DNA of 64,000 nt from Pseudomonas sp. BP8 (GCF_017875955.1 NZ_JAGINK010000001.1:4308501-4372500); one strand, 5' to 3'. Positions 34,360-42,878 are shown, numbered from the stretch's first letter. Notes: generated from the letters alone by a model not told the origin. A program made the numbers and translations.

Positions 34360-35051
34360 GCGCCGCTGATCTGCAGGCCATAGAGGGCGGCGAGGAGATC
34401 AGATCCTACCGATTGGTGAATTCCAAATACCCACCCATTGCGCTGTTCGACGACGTGGCCAGCGCGGATGAATTCGACATCCTTTATCAGATCCAGGCCC
34501 TGACCAATCCGCGCCTGCAAAATGAGCTTGGCGCGCTCAAGCTGATCGCCCGCAGCGAGATTCCGTTCGGCATCACCGGTTGCTCGTATGCAACTGCGCC
34601 GTTTACCCATGTCAATCCAGAGGGCTCGCGCTTTGGCGATGGCAGCTTTGGCGTGCTGTACCTGGCAGACACCCTGGAGACCGCAGTTGCCGAGGTTCGG
34701 CATCATCAGCAGGCTTACTGGAGCAAGGTTGAAGGGCTGAGCTATGAGCGGTTCGTGTTCCGCGGACTGGTGTGTCATTTCAATGAGGCCGGGGTGTTGA
34801 ACGCCACGACCCTGCCGCTCTCGGATGCCATTTACGCGCCGGATAGCTACAGCGCTTCCCAAGGGCTTGGCCGTGATATCAGGAAGGCACAGGCTGTGGG
34901 TTTGCGCTATCACTCGGTGAGGTCGCCGGGCAATACATGCTGGGCGCTGATGACACCTCGGGTGGTGACGTCGGTGGTGCAGTCCAGCCATTACGAGATG
35001 GTCTGGAATCAGCGGATTACCAGCGTGAACAAGCTTGTTTCCGGGGTGTGA
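34353..35051 (+). CDS. RES-domain toxin (NAD+-degrading family)
   Basis: 232 residues. The three conserved residues that name the RES family can be placed: R in 'IRSYRLVNSKYPP', E in 'LETAVAEVRHH' and S in 'HSVRSPGN'. Members degrade NAD+ by phosphorolysis or hydrolysis. This copy is longer than the ~150-residue type because of an N-terminal extension. The GTG start at 34353 overlaps the antitoxin stop by seven bases. Confidence 0.88.
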   Translation: MVSAADLQAIEGGEEIRSYRLVNSKYPPIALFDDVASADEFDILYQIQALTNPRLQNELGALKLIARSEIPFGITGCSYATAPFTHVNPEGSRFGDGSFGVLYLADTLETAVAEVRHHQQAYWSKVEGLSYERFVFRGLVCHFNEAGVLNATTLPLSDAIYAPDSYSASQGLGRDIRKAQAVGLRYHSVRSPGNTCWALMTPRVVTSVVQSSHYEMVWNQRITSVNKLVSGV

Positions 35052-35078
35052 CTTCTACCCCGCAAGCACGCCCAAACC

Positions 35079-35175
35079 CTGTAGGAGCGGGCTTGCCCCG
35101 CGAAACCGGCAGAGCCGGTGCCATCCGCCGCGGTGGCTGGGCTGGCCTCTTCGCGGGGCAAGCCCGCTCCTACAG
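35079..35175. repeat. REP pair (class A, inverted)
   Basis: Two facing 'ctgtaggagcgggcttgccc' palindromes just after the RES gene. Confidence 0.85.
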
Positions 35176-35208
35176 GTTCAGTGCTGCCCGTTAGATTAAG
35201 GAAAGCCA

Positions 35209-36126
35209 ATGTCCGCGTTACCCGCTCTACTCCTGCTATTCGTGATCGCCCCTGCCCTGCTCGGCTACCGCGCCAATGTCTACGCCTCCCCCGCAAAGCG
35301 CGTCTGGTATTACCGTAACTTCCTCATCATCAAAGACTGGCCACAGCTACGCCACGCCATGCTGGCTTTTGCCCTGTTCACCGCCCTGCTCTACACAACC
35401 GGCGCGCTGAAAATGCTCGGCATACCGCTCGCACCCATGCTCGGGTGGACGCTGATCAGCCTCACCTGGCTCAGCGCAATGGCATACCTCTACTGCTACT
35501 TCGAAATCAGCTCACTGCGCACCCGTTTGCCCTGGAAAACCCTTGGCGCCCTGCTGGCAATCACAGTGGCCACGCTGTCGAAGATCCTGTCAGATCAGGT
35601 CATCGCCGACCTGACCCGCCTGCCCCCGCGCGAGCTGCTCGGCGCACAATTGCTGCTGGGAGTGTGCATGACCGTGCTGCTCTGGTGCGTCGCCGTGGCC
35701 ATCGCCCAGGGCTGCTTCGCCTTCGTGTCCCTCGGGCTGATGCTGCGCGCGATGATTCGCGACTACGTCAGTCTGCGCAAAAAGCAAAAATATGACGTGT
35801 TGCCAGACCTCGCTGCCGTTGCAGCGACCTACCTAAGCGCCCTGATTTCGCTCAACGCCGTTGCAGACCTATCGGGTAAAGGCACCTACGAAAGGCCGGC
35901 CCGCGAGGCAATCGCCTTCGCCGCATTCAACCTGCCGGCGTCCTACTGCGGCCTGGCCGATGACAGCGGCGCCCTGATCGCACCGCTGCAAGGCGACACC
36001 AGCGCCGTGGCCATCCCTGACGAGACGCTCGGCTATCGCTTCGAGCCGGTCGAATGCCCTCCACTGAAGAAGACCCGCGCTCAGATCAACGCGATGCTAG
36101 GGCCACAAACTGAGATCCAGAACTGA
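35209..36126 (+). CDS. Hypothetical multi-helix membrane protein
   Basis: 305 residues. Hydrophobic helices lie near 3-22, 50-70, 75-98, 108-128, 145-180; the last ~100 residues are soluble. No family was recognised. Immediately after its stop the DNA turns into a decayed copy of the end of the other membrane-protein gene at 39105-40016, so this gene has been spliced into a repeated cassette. A class A REP pair precedes it. Confidence 0.65.
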   Translation: MSALPALLLLFVIAPALLGYRANVYASPAKRVWYYRNFLIIKDWPQLRHAMLAFALFTALLYTTGALKMLGIPLAPMLGWTLISLTWLSAMAYLYCYFEISSLRTRLPWKTLGALLAITVATLSKILSDQVIADLTRLPPRELLGAQLLLGVCMTVLLWCVAVAIAQGCFAFVSLGLMLRAMIRDYVSLRKKQKYDVLPDLAAVAATYLSALISLNAVADLSGKGTYERPAREAIAFAAFNLPASYCGLADDSGALIAPLQGDTSAVAIPDETLGYRFEPVECPPLKKTRAQINAMLGPQTEIQN

Positions 36127-36127
36127 C

Positions 36128-36232
36128 CGGCGTGGCTGATGATGTTGAGCCTGCCTTTGCTGCTGTTCAGTGGTATCAGGCCACAGTTGGAGTGCAAGCG
36201 TTCTGCGGCATGCACCCGCGCGCCGTGCACGC
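36128..36232 (+). pseudogene. Remnant of the 3' end of a membrane-protein gene
   Basis: This stretch matches, with scattered changes and small gaps, the last ~100 bases of the 39105-40016 gene and the bases after its stop; shared pieces include 'tgcctttgctgctg', 'ttcagtgg' and 'gcggtctgcggc'-like sequence. It shows that the SnoaL gene and the membrane gene once formed a unit that was duplicated. Confidence 0.65.
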
Positions 36233-36640
36233 TCAGCCGTCAATTCCATCAAGCAGCCCAGTGCCATACGAATTGTCCACCACACACAACCAGTGCTCCC
36301 CCACCCGGCGGAACACATAAGTCGCCCGCCGCGTGAACGACTCACGCGACCCAGAAGCATCGGCTACCGACAGTGACGTTTCCATGATCACCAGAGCCGT
36401 ATCCCCGCCCTCGACCACTTCCATCCGCCCCTGCCCGACCTGCAGGCTGTGGTTGAAATGCTCGGCGATAGCGACGAACGCCCGGCGAATAGCCGGTTTG
36501 CCACTCACCTTCAGCCCCGGCTTGACCACCAATGTGGCTTCATCAGCGTAGAAGTCCATCAGCGCATCGAAGTCCTCAGCCGTGATCGCACGATCAGCGG
36601 CTTCGATGGTTGATTTCAAGGCGTGGGTCACTGCATCCAT
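36233..36640 (-). CDS. SnoaL-like / DUF4440 NTF2-fold protein
   Basis: 135 residues of the NTF2-like fold: 'IEAADRAITAEDFDALMDFY' then 'EATLVVKPGLKVSGKPAIR', a core strand pair and 'RRATYVFRRVGEHWLCVVDN'. Such proteins may be small hydrolases, isomerases or binding domains; the job is unknown. ATG 36640 follows GGAGAACC. Two damaged copies occur at 38818-39018 and 40036-40150. A leader peptide and attenuator-like hairpins precede this intact copy. Confidence 0.8.
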   Translation of the reverse strand: MDAVTHALKSTIEAADRAITAEDFDALMDFYADEATLVVKPGLKVSGKPAIRRAFVAIAEHFNHSLQVGQGRMEVVEGGDTALVIMETSLSVADASGSRESFTRRATYVFRRVGEHWLCVVDNSYGTGLLDGIDG

Positions 36641-36666
36641 GGTGGTTCTCCAGGTAGGCCCCGGAT

Positions 36667-36698
36667 GGCGGGCATGAAAAACCCGCCATCGAGGCGGG
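36667..36698 (-). terminator. Attenuator-like hairpins before the SnoaL gene
   Basis: On the minus strand three segments follow each other: CCCGCC (36698-36693), GGCGGG (36687-36682) and CCCGCC (36672-36667). The first two form a terminator hairpin followed by TTTTT. The second and third can pair instead and would remove it. It sits between a short Ile/Thr-rich reading frame and the SnoaL start. Confidence 0.65.
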
Positions 36699-36718
36699 TG
36701 GTGTGTGCGTGGTACGCG

Positions 36719-36784
36719 CTAGCCCGCCGGGGTGATGATGGCGGTAATAATCAGCGGGGCGCGGAAAACGGATGGGATCGTCAT
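36719..36784 (-). CDS. Putative leader peptide rich in Ile and Thr
   Basis: A 21-codon frame encodes a peptide starting 'MTIPSVFRAP' and ending 'LIITAIITPAG', with five isoleucines and three threonines. It stops about 20 bases before the terminator/antiterminator hairpins that precede the SnoaL gene. This arrangement is that of attenuation in branched-chain amino-acid operons, yet no biosynthetic gene follows. The ribosome site is weak. Confidence 0.45.
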   Translation of the reverse strand: MTIPSVFRAPLIITAIITPAG

Positions 36785-36933
36785 GGGTCGACTTTGCCGC
36801 AGGTTGAGCGGCAATACAACTACGGTGCTGGCAAGCAGCGCAGGTTAATAATCTATTTGTTTGCCAGGCCATTGATCACGCGGCGACCACACCGGCAAGA
36901 TGCCCGGCGAATTGCCCACACAAGGACCGTCCC

Positions 36934-37647
36934 GTGCAAACCTCTGCACCCGTATTCCCCTCTCCCGCAGCCCCCATGCCTTCGAACTACAACGTCTTCA
37001 AGCGCCTCGGCATGCTGGCGCTGGCTATCGTCATTTATGTTGCGGCAAGCCTGATTGTCGTCCTCCCCGACCCGTCCGCCCCCCTCACCAGCCAGCGACT
37101 GATCAACACGATGGGTTATGCCGGCATCGGCCTGCTGGTGCTGTTGTACTTGCAGCACCGCAAACAAGGCCTCGCTGAGGTTACCCTCGGCACGCACCTG
37201 CGCCGGCCGTTGCTGTACGGACTGGTTGCCATGGTCGCCACCTACGCCCTCGGTGGCGTGCTGATGTACCTGTTCGAGATCCCCCGTGAAAGCTTCATGG
37301 TGCATTTCTACGACGGCCTCGGCCCAACCCAGATTGCCCTGCTCAGCGTCACCCTGGTGCTGTTCCCACCGGTTGCCGAAGAGCTGCTGTTCCGCCACTA
37401 CCTGATGCGCGTGTTCCCGCTGCACAAGGGCCGGTTCTGGCAATGGACTGCGATCGTGGTCAGCACACTGGTATTTGTTGGTTTGCACAGTCAGTACGAT
37501 AACTACATCACCCTGGTGACCCTGCTGCTGGTCGGCCTCATTCTCGGCATCGCCCGCGTAGCCAGCGGCGGGCTGCTGGTGCCGGTGCTGCTGCATGCGT
37601 GTGCGGAAGTGGTGGCGATCAGCCTCAATTACCTGCAAATGGATTGA
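36934..37647 (+). CDS. CPBP-family intramembrane metalloprotease
   Basis: 237 residues with about seven to eight membrane helices. The family's motifs are present: 'VAEELLFRHYLMRVF' (EExxxR), 'STLVFVGLHSQYDN' (FxxxH) and 'VPVLLHACAEVVAIS' (HxxxN-like, with E). CPBP (Abi) proteins include Rce1 proteases and bacteriocin self-immunity proteins. GTG 36934 was chosen for AAGGAC eight bases before it; ATG 36976 is an alternative. Confidence 0.88.
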   Translation: MQTSAPVFPSPAAPMPSNYNVFKRLGMLALAIVIYVAASLIVVLPDPSAPLTSQRLINTMGYAGIGLLVLLYLQHRKQGLAEVTLGTHLRRPLLYGLVAMVATYALGGVLMYLFEIPRESFMVHFYDGLGPTQIALLSVTLVLFPPVAEELLFRHYLMRVFPLHKGRFWQWTAIVVSTLVFVGLHSQYDNYITLVTLLLVGLILGIARVASGGLLVPVLLHACAEVVAISLNYLQMD

Positions 37648-37773
37648 TCGCGGGAGTTGGCCCCGATGGCAGCCTGGATGCCAGTTGCAGCAATGGCTTG
37701 GCCTGCTTTATAGCGCATCACCCGATGCGCACCTCGACACTATTGCTACAACGCGTTGTTCATTACTCAACAC

Positions 37774-38484
37774 TCACTGGACCACTGCTGTAGGGAGACG
37801 AGGGGCAGCTGCTTGTCCGGCCGGAGCGCTAGCGAGGGTGTTTGAACTTTGCTCCTCACTCTCCGCAAGAATCTCAGGGTGCTTCTCTAGGTAGGCCTCG
37901 AACGCGCGGGCGACCTTGTAGTCACTGTAGGGAATACCAATCCACGCGGCAGCAACTATGAACGCTATCTCAACGCTAAATCCAGCGAGAACTCCAGAAA
38001 GAGTCACTGCTCCACTGATCGCGACCCCAACCCCGAAGAACAAACCCAATCCTATGAAAAATGCGGTGATTAAGAGTGAGAACCTGGCTCCTGCAGTTTG
38101 CCATCCAGTGATTACAAAAGTGGGGGTTGGCGCGCCAGACCTTATTGCCAAAAACTTTGAGATCTGCTTAATCTGGTGACGATTCCAACGACCACCCTTA
38201 GCCACCCTTTTTAAATAGTCTACCGTTATCTTATTGGTGCTGAGCCCGCTCGCAATACGAAAAGCCTCAAGATACAACGCATCATCAAGATATTTTCTGA
38301 GCGGGCCGTCACTCGATTCAGCTGCGTGCAACTCCTTCAATTTTTTATAATATCGCCGCGACCAGTGCTCATCGTAGAGCGCAAATATATTGAATGCGCT
38401 TTTAGCGGCTAATGCAATCAAGCCAATCACTGCGACTGCGGTACCGATTCCACTGTCCATCTGAGATTTGAAAAATTCAAGCAT
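37774..38484 (-). CDS. Hypothetical membrane protein, lower GC
   Basis: 236 residues. A helix at ~12-32 is followed by a soluble segment ('YYKKLKELHAAESSDGPLRK') and two further helices at ~133-185. The C terminus is rich in E, S, A and P. No family was recognised. GC content is visibly lower than in flanking genes, suggesting recent acquisition. Confidence 0.6.
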   Translation of the reverse strand: MLEFFKSQMDSGIGTAVAVIGLIALAAKSAFNIFALYDEHWSRRYYKKLKELHAAESSDGPLRKYLDDALYLEAFRIASGLSTNKITVDYLKRVAKGGRWNRHQIKQISKFLAIRSGAPTPTFVITGWQTAGARFSLLITAFFIGLGLFFGVGVAISGAVTLSGVLAGFSVEIAFIVAAAWIGIPYSDYKVARAFEAYLEKHPEILAESEEQSSNTLASAPAGQAAAPRLPTAVVQ

Positions 38485-38751
38485 CTACTAACCCTTGCTT
38501 CCTTGCGTCTAAGTTAAGTTACTCCAGAATGTACAGGTCAATGCATGAACGCTCAAGTAAAACAACACGAGCCTGCCCTGCGTCGCTAGTTAATAGGGGG
38601 ATGCAGGGTGGTGTTTAACACCAGAATGGACAGTAATGCGGGAACAGGAAGAGTGATCTTCTGCCGTAGCCACGTGGCATTTACACAGCAGCGGCCTGCC
38701 ATAGATAAGGGCATTGGCCGACCCCCAAGTTTAGTGTGGTTGGCGCGGTCT
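38485..38751. other. Intergenic, nothing recognised
   Basis: No convincing coding frame, dyad or promoter was seen here apart from the start of a REP element at 38752. Confidence 0.5.
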
Positions 38752-38798
38752 CTGTGGGAGCGGCCTTGTGTCGCGAAAGGGCTGCGCAGCAGCCCCAG
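38752..38798. repeat. REP element (class B)
   Basis: 'ctgtgggagcggccttgtgt' followed by the hairpin 'gggctgcgcagcagcccc'. Confidence 0.8.
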
Positions 38799-38817
38799 CA
38801 TTCTCAATGCCAACCCC

Positions 38818-39018
38818 CTAGTTGACGACCGCATCAAGCAACCCGGTGCCATTCGAATTTTCCACCACGCACAACCAGCGCTCCCCCACCTGGCGGAATA
38901 CATAAGTCGCCCGCCGCGTGAACGACTCACGCGGTCCAGAGGCATCGGTGACCGACAGCGAGGTCTCTATGATCACCAAGGCCGTATCCCCTCCTTCAAC
39001 CACCTCCATCCGCCCCTG
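38818..39018 (-). pseudogene. C-terminal half of a duplicated SnoaL-like gene
   Basis: About 67 codons match the end of the intact copy at 36233-36640 nearly residue for residue, for example 'GRMEVVEGGDTALVI' and 'SFTRRATYVFRQVGE'. The similarity breaks off sharply at about 39018 and the N-terminal half is missing. Confidence 0.85.
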
Positions 39019-39104
39019 CTGACCGGCATTGATGCCCAATCGCCGCATACGGCAAGATGCGCCCTTTGATTTTCACCGACTGAATTTTTGAAAGGATCCT
39101 GCAC

Positions 39105-40016
39105 GTGGCTACGACAGCCTTTGCTTCACTGGTTGCTGCAATCACCCTCGAATACAGCAACCCCCCTGTCCCGTTTGCCGCACTGCAGCAAATGCCCTAC
39201 TTCGCCGCATTGGCTGTCTGGGCGACCTTTGCCATTTTCGCTGCCGGTATCCCGCTCCTGGTGAAGAGCACCCGTGCACAGTTGCTAGGGTTCGCAATCG
39301 CGACGATTGGTGCGGTGGTCATCTGCCTGTCCTCGGCCTCCGGCGCTCTGGTGGCCAAACGCGAGCTGGCAAACCTCCAGGAGCGTATTGCCGAGATCAA
39401 AATCCAGGTCAGTGCCCCGCGACTTACCGCCGAACAGCGCCAGGACCTCAATCAGCAACGTTTCACGCTTGAAGACGACGCACAACAGCAGGAAATCAAG
39501 ATCGACCTTGCCGGCGTCATGACCAACTTTGCCGCCATGACGCTTGGCGGCTTTGGTGCGGGTCTGCTGACCGCAGTGGCGACCTCCACCCGTACACGGG
39601 AAGAGGATGAGCAGCTCGAAGCACCGGTGTTCTCAAAGATTCTGCACGCGCTTCATTATGTTTTCGCCTGGGTGGCAGTTTCATCCATCTTCACTGAGGT
39701 GGCGTTGATCCATGCAGCGCGGATGAGCTGGATAAGCACGGAACCATATCAGAGCGGCTATCTCGTCTCGTGCTGGAGCCTGGCAGTTGCATTGGTGCTT
39801 GCCGGGGCCGGTTTTTGCCTCGCCCACGTGCAGTCCAAGCCCAAAGCCAAGCCGCTGCTGTCGGTAATTGTCTGCGTCGTCGTCGCGTACATTTACGTGA
39901 AGGGCTTGAGCCTCGCCGCAGGCTTCCTCGGTGGCTGGATCTTGTTGAACGTGCCTTTGCTGCTGGTGTTCAGTGGCGTCAGGCAAAGATTGCACTGGCG
40001 GCGGTCTGCGGCCTGA
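39105..40016 (+). CDS. Hypothetical membrane protein with a central coiled coil
   Basis: 303 residues. Helices lie near 5-22, 33-52, 58-80, then a charged helical segment ('ELANLQERIAEIKIQVSAPR'), then more membrane helices at ~138-160, 185-205, 220-245 and 255-290. No family recognised. GTG 39105 follows AAGGA by eight bases. A decayed copy of its 3' end lies at 36128-36232, so this gene belongs to a duplicated cassette with the SnoaL-like gene. Confidence 0.65.
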   Translation: MATTAFASLVAAITLEYSNPPVPFAALQQMPYFAALAVWATFAIFAAGIPLLVKSTRAQLLGFAIATIGAVVICLSSASGALVAKRELANLQERIAEIKIQVSAPRLTAEQRQDLNQQRFTLEDDAQQQEIKIDLAGVMTNFAAMTLGGFGAGLLTAVATSTRTREEDEQLEAPVFSKILHALHYVFAWVAVSSIFTEVALIHAARMSWISTEPYQSGYLVSCWSLAVALVLAGAGFCLAHVQSKPKAKPLLSVIVCVVVAYIYVKGLSLAAGFLGGWILLNVPLLLVFSGVRQRLHWRRSAA

Positions 40017-40035
40017 ATCAGCGGGCCCTGCACTC

Positions 40036-40150
40036 TCAGCGACACCTCCATCAACCAGCCCAGTTCCATACGCTCCCCCACTCGGCGAGCCGTGATCGAC
40101 CGATCAGCGGCTTCGATGGTTGATTTGAAGGCGTGGATCACTGCATCCAT
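40036..40150 (-). pseudogene. Internally deleted SnoaL-like gene copy
   Basis: From ATG 40150 the first ~20 codons match the SnoaL-like gene ('IHAFKSTIEAADRSITA'), then the sequence jumps to its C-terminal end ('RRVGERMELGWLMEVSL'), having lost about 80 codons. It overlaps nothing and precedes the terminator of the next gene. Confidence 0.8.
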
Positions 40151-40184
40151 AGTGCTTTTCCAGGTAGGCCCGGATGGCAAGCAT

Positions 40185-40208
40185 AAAAAACCCGCCATTG
40201 AGGCGGGT
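40185..40208 (-). terminator. Rho-independent terminator
   Basis: On the minus strand CCCGCC-tcaat-GGCGGG followed by TTTTTT. It is the equivalent of the attenuator hairpin at 36667-36698, but the third pairing segment is mutated, and here it ends transcription of the 40236-40574 gene. Confidence 0.8.
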
Positions 40209-40235
40209 GGTTCAAAGCGGCTTGATTAACCCCTA

Positions 40236-40574
40236 TCACTCTGTTTCGGTCTCAGCCTCCTCCCGGCGTGCTTTCCCCTCCGCCACCATCTGCCGAATAA
40301 GCCCCGGCAGTTGCGCATCGACCATTGCCTTGGCCATTCCGCTCAAATAGTAAGTGGCGCGCATCAATGCCTTGGCTTCACTGGGCTTTTCGAGTGCCTT
40401 CTGGCTAAGCCCGGTAATGCACTCGAGGATCAAGAGGGTTTCTTCCAGCACTTCCTTGATGGGCAGTTCGCCGTCACCCTTGACCCAATCGCGATGTGCG
40501 CCTTTGCGTGCACGCCCAACCACGCTCACCACCTTGAGCCCTCCCGCCTGCTTGGGCTGATTGTCCTTTTCCAT
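40236..40574 (-). CDS. Hypothetical small soluble protein
   Basis: 112 residues, helical and charged, with 'VSVVGRARKGAHRDWVKGDG' and an acidic end. The middle ('ALMRATYYLSGMAKAMVDAQ') recalls the second half of the DUF3077-type small proteins found further along, but the match is loose. ATG 40574 is preceded by GGGGTAGGAG. A long stem-forming sequence lies just upstream. Confidence 0.65.
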   Translation of the reverse strand: MEKDNQPKQAGGLKVVSVVGRARKGAHRDWVKGDGELPIKEVLEETLLILECITGLSQKALEKPSEAKALMRATYYLSGMAKAMVDAQLPGLIRQMVAEGKARREEAETETE

Positions 40575-40652
40575 GCTCCTACCCCGCTGTCTTACGGCGC
40601 GGAAAAGTCTGCCGCGAGCGACAACCCTACCCACGCCCGATTGTAAAAAGGA

Positions 40653-40755
40653 GCCTGTCGCTCAACACCGCCGCGGCCCGCCACGCCGACCCGCGCAACC
40701 CTACGCAGATCGCTGCCCGTAACCTGGCCAACCACAGCGGTGAAAAACGACAGGC
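40653..40755 (-). ncRNA. Candidate structured RNA leader
   Basis: Two nested stems close the element: GCCTGTCG (40653-40660) with CGACAGGC (40748-40755), and ACCGC (40667-40671) with GCGGT (40737-40741), separated by an internal loop. The 65-base interior is GC-rich and can fold further. It is upstream of the 40236-40574 gene on the same strand. An open frame crosses it (40592-40780), but the base pairing better explains its conservation-like look. I judge it a possible regulatory RNA, unverified. Confidence 0.4.
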
Positions 40756-41080
40756 GAGCCGAGACTAGAGCGGCCTCCAAAACGCCACAACGGGGGTACA
40801 GGGGGAAAGGTGCCCATTGGGAAATGGACTACACGATCATCAGACGAAAATGCCGATTTCCTACAAGATGCAGCGGGCATTTGTAGCCGTATATAACTAG
40901 ACGCTTGACCTGAAGAGGCCGCAGCTGTGCAAGAGCGCATGAATGCATGGCCGCTTCAAGCTGGCCACCGGCAACGATAGCCAGAAGGAGTACATATGTA
41001 CTCCACATACCATCACCCCCCTGAAATCTCGCATTCAGGCAATAATCAATCACTCTGAGCGAATCGCAAGCAAACCACTC

Positions 41081-41905
41081 ATGGCACGAAAAACAACCCA
41101 CACAGCCACCCCCGACTGGGTCATACGTAGCGCCCACCCTGGCAATGTGGAGCGGATCGAAGCGTGGTTCGGCAGCCATGGCTACGACCCTCATCGTCAC
41201 GACACGTACTCGATCGGCCGCACCCTCGCCGGCGTGCAAAGCTTTCACTACAAAGGGGCGCTGTGCCATGGCGTACCGGGTAATACACTGGTCCTGCACC
41301 CTGACGAAGTGCATGACGGCATGGCCGGCACGGATGCGGGCTTTCGCTACCGCATGGCTTACATCGACCCGGCACTGATCCAGAACGTGCTCGGCGGTGA
41401 GCCGTTGCCCTTCATTGCTGGCGGGCTATCCAGCGACCCGCGCCTGTACCGCGCCAGTGAAGCCTTCGTACAGGCCCTGGATCACCCGCTGGAAACATTG
41501 GAAGAACAGGACGCCGTGTATGACCTGGCCATAGCCTTGCGAGCAGTGGGCGGTAAGCCACGCGGCCGCAAACTTCTGGATTACCGCGCGGCCGAGCGCG
41601 CCAGGGCATTTATCATGGAGCACATTCACCTGGGCATTACCCTGGAGATGCTCGAACAGGCCAGCGGACGCGAACAATGGAGCCTGTCCCGCGACTTTCG
41701 CGCCCTCTACGGCACCAGCCCCTACCGCTTTGTCACCCTGCGGCGCCTGGACGCTGTGCGCCGGCTGATGCTTGATGGCTTCACCTTGGTTGATGCAGCC
41801 CTGGCCGCAGGCTTTCATGATCAGAGCCACATGACCCGGCACTTCACCCGCAGCTATGGCGTGTCGCCGTTGCGCTGGCTGGAGCGCTTGCGCCCTGCCC
41901 GCTGA
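41081..41905 (+). CDS. AraC-family regulator with cupin-type sensor domain
   Basis: 274 residues. The N-terminal half is an AraC-binding cupin ('YDPHRHDTYSIGRTLAGVQS', 'VLHPDEVHDGMAG'). The C-terminal half carries two helix-turn-helix units ('ITLEMLEQASGREQWSLSR' and 'VDAALAAGFHDQSHMTRHF'). ATG 41081 (MARKTT) is used; the ribosome site is weak and the frame stays open further upstream. It precedes a cupin gene by about 70 bases, possibly its target. Confidence 0.85.
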   Translation: MARKTTHTATPDWVIRSAHPGNVERIEAWFGSHGYDPHRHDTYSIGRTLAGVQSFHYKGALCHGVPGNTLVLHPDEVHDGMAGTDAGFRYRMAYIDPALIQNVLGGEPLPFIAGGLSSDPRLYRASEAFVQALDHPLETLEEQDAVYDLAIALRAVGGKPRGRKLLDYRAAERARAFIMEHIHLGITLEMLEQASGREQWSLSRDFRALYGTSPYRFVTLRRLDAVRRLMLDGFTLVDAALAAGFHDQSHMTRHFTRSYGVSPLRWLERLRPAR

Positions 41906-41976
41906 CGTGCAGGATCGTACAAGAACGGCGTATGCCGGTTGGATAGTCTGCCTCCTTCAACCCAAGAGGATCCGTC

Positions 41977-42363
41977 ATGTCCGACTCCCGCCCGCAACAC
42001 GCCGCATGCCCTGTGAACCTGGCCCACAAAGCTTCGCTGATCGATCAACAGTGGAGCCCGAGGGTGGTCGCTGAAATGAACGACTACCAGTTCAAGGTCG
42101 TGCGAATCGAAGGTGAATTCATCTGGCACTCGCACCCGGAGACCGACGAAGCGTTTCTGGTGCTCGAAGGCACCTTGCGCATCGATTTACCCGAGGGCTG
42201 CGTATATGTGAACCCCGGCGAGTTGTATGTGGTGCCCCGTGGCGTGGAGCACAGAACAGCGGCGCAGGGAGAAGCAAAACTGATGATGATCGAGCCGCGA
42301 GGCGTTCTGAATACCGGCCATGAAGGTGGAGAGCGAACAGCTACGAACGACGTCTGGATCTGA
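41977..42363 (+). CDS. Single-domain cupin protein
   Basis: 128 residues with the double motif of small metal-binding cupins: 'EFIWHSHPETDEAFLVLEG' (H, H, E) and 'PGELYVVPRGVEHRT' (P, G, H). The enzyme activity, if any, is unknown; such proteins include sugar isomerases and dioxygenases. ATG 41977 follows AGAGGA. Confidence 0.88.
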   Translation: MSDSRPQHAACPVNLAHKASLIDQQWSPRVVAEMNDYQFKVVRIEGEFIWHSHPETDEAFLVLEGTLRIDLPEGCVYVNPGELYVVPRGVEHRTAAQGEAKLMMIEPRGVLNTGHEGGERTATNDVWI

Positions 42364-42445
42364 CCGCACTGTCCACAGCCCGGCTGTCTGCAAGGACCAC
42401 GCCCAAGTAGACACGTCAGCACCGCAGCCTGCAGCTTTACCCTAC

Positions 42446-42878
42446 TTCCGCGACACAACGCCGCTCCCACAGAACAAACGCTAACCCATTGATTCAACGC
42501 CCCCCTGTAGGAGCGGGCTTGTCCCGCGAAACCGGCAAAGCCGGTGCCATCCACCACGATTGCCGGACAGCCCCCTTCGCGGGGCAAGCGATCCCCACAG
42601 AAACCGAGAAAACCTCATGTCTGCGCCCGCACTGTGGGAAATTGCCCAGCCCTTCGAGCCGCGCAATCGCGCAGAGAACAAGCCCGTAAATACACCGCAC
42701 ACCCTGTAGGAGCGGGCTTGCCCCGCGAAACCGGCGAAGCCGGTGCCATTCACCACGGTGGCTGGACCGGCCTCTTCGCGGGACAAGCCCGCTCCTACAG
42801 GCCCCGCTAAATCAATGAGTTAGCGTTTGTTCTGTGGGAGCGGCCTTGTGTCGCGAAAGGGCCGCAAAGCGGCCCCCC
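42446..42878. repeat. REP array inside a 31-base inverted repeat
   Basis: A class B unit (42446-42472), a class A pair with a decayed right half (42505-42600), an intact class A pair (42704-42800) and a class B unit (42832-42878) are lined up. The outer sequences 42464-42494 and 42810-42840 are inverted repeats of each other with one mismatch and include 'agaacaaacgctaac' and its complement. Confidence 0.85.

Noticed and set aside
40592..40780. Short frame read as a real protein
   Set aside because: The DNA is better explained by its nested stems; kept as a finding rather than a gene because coding cannot be shown.
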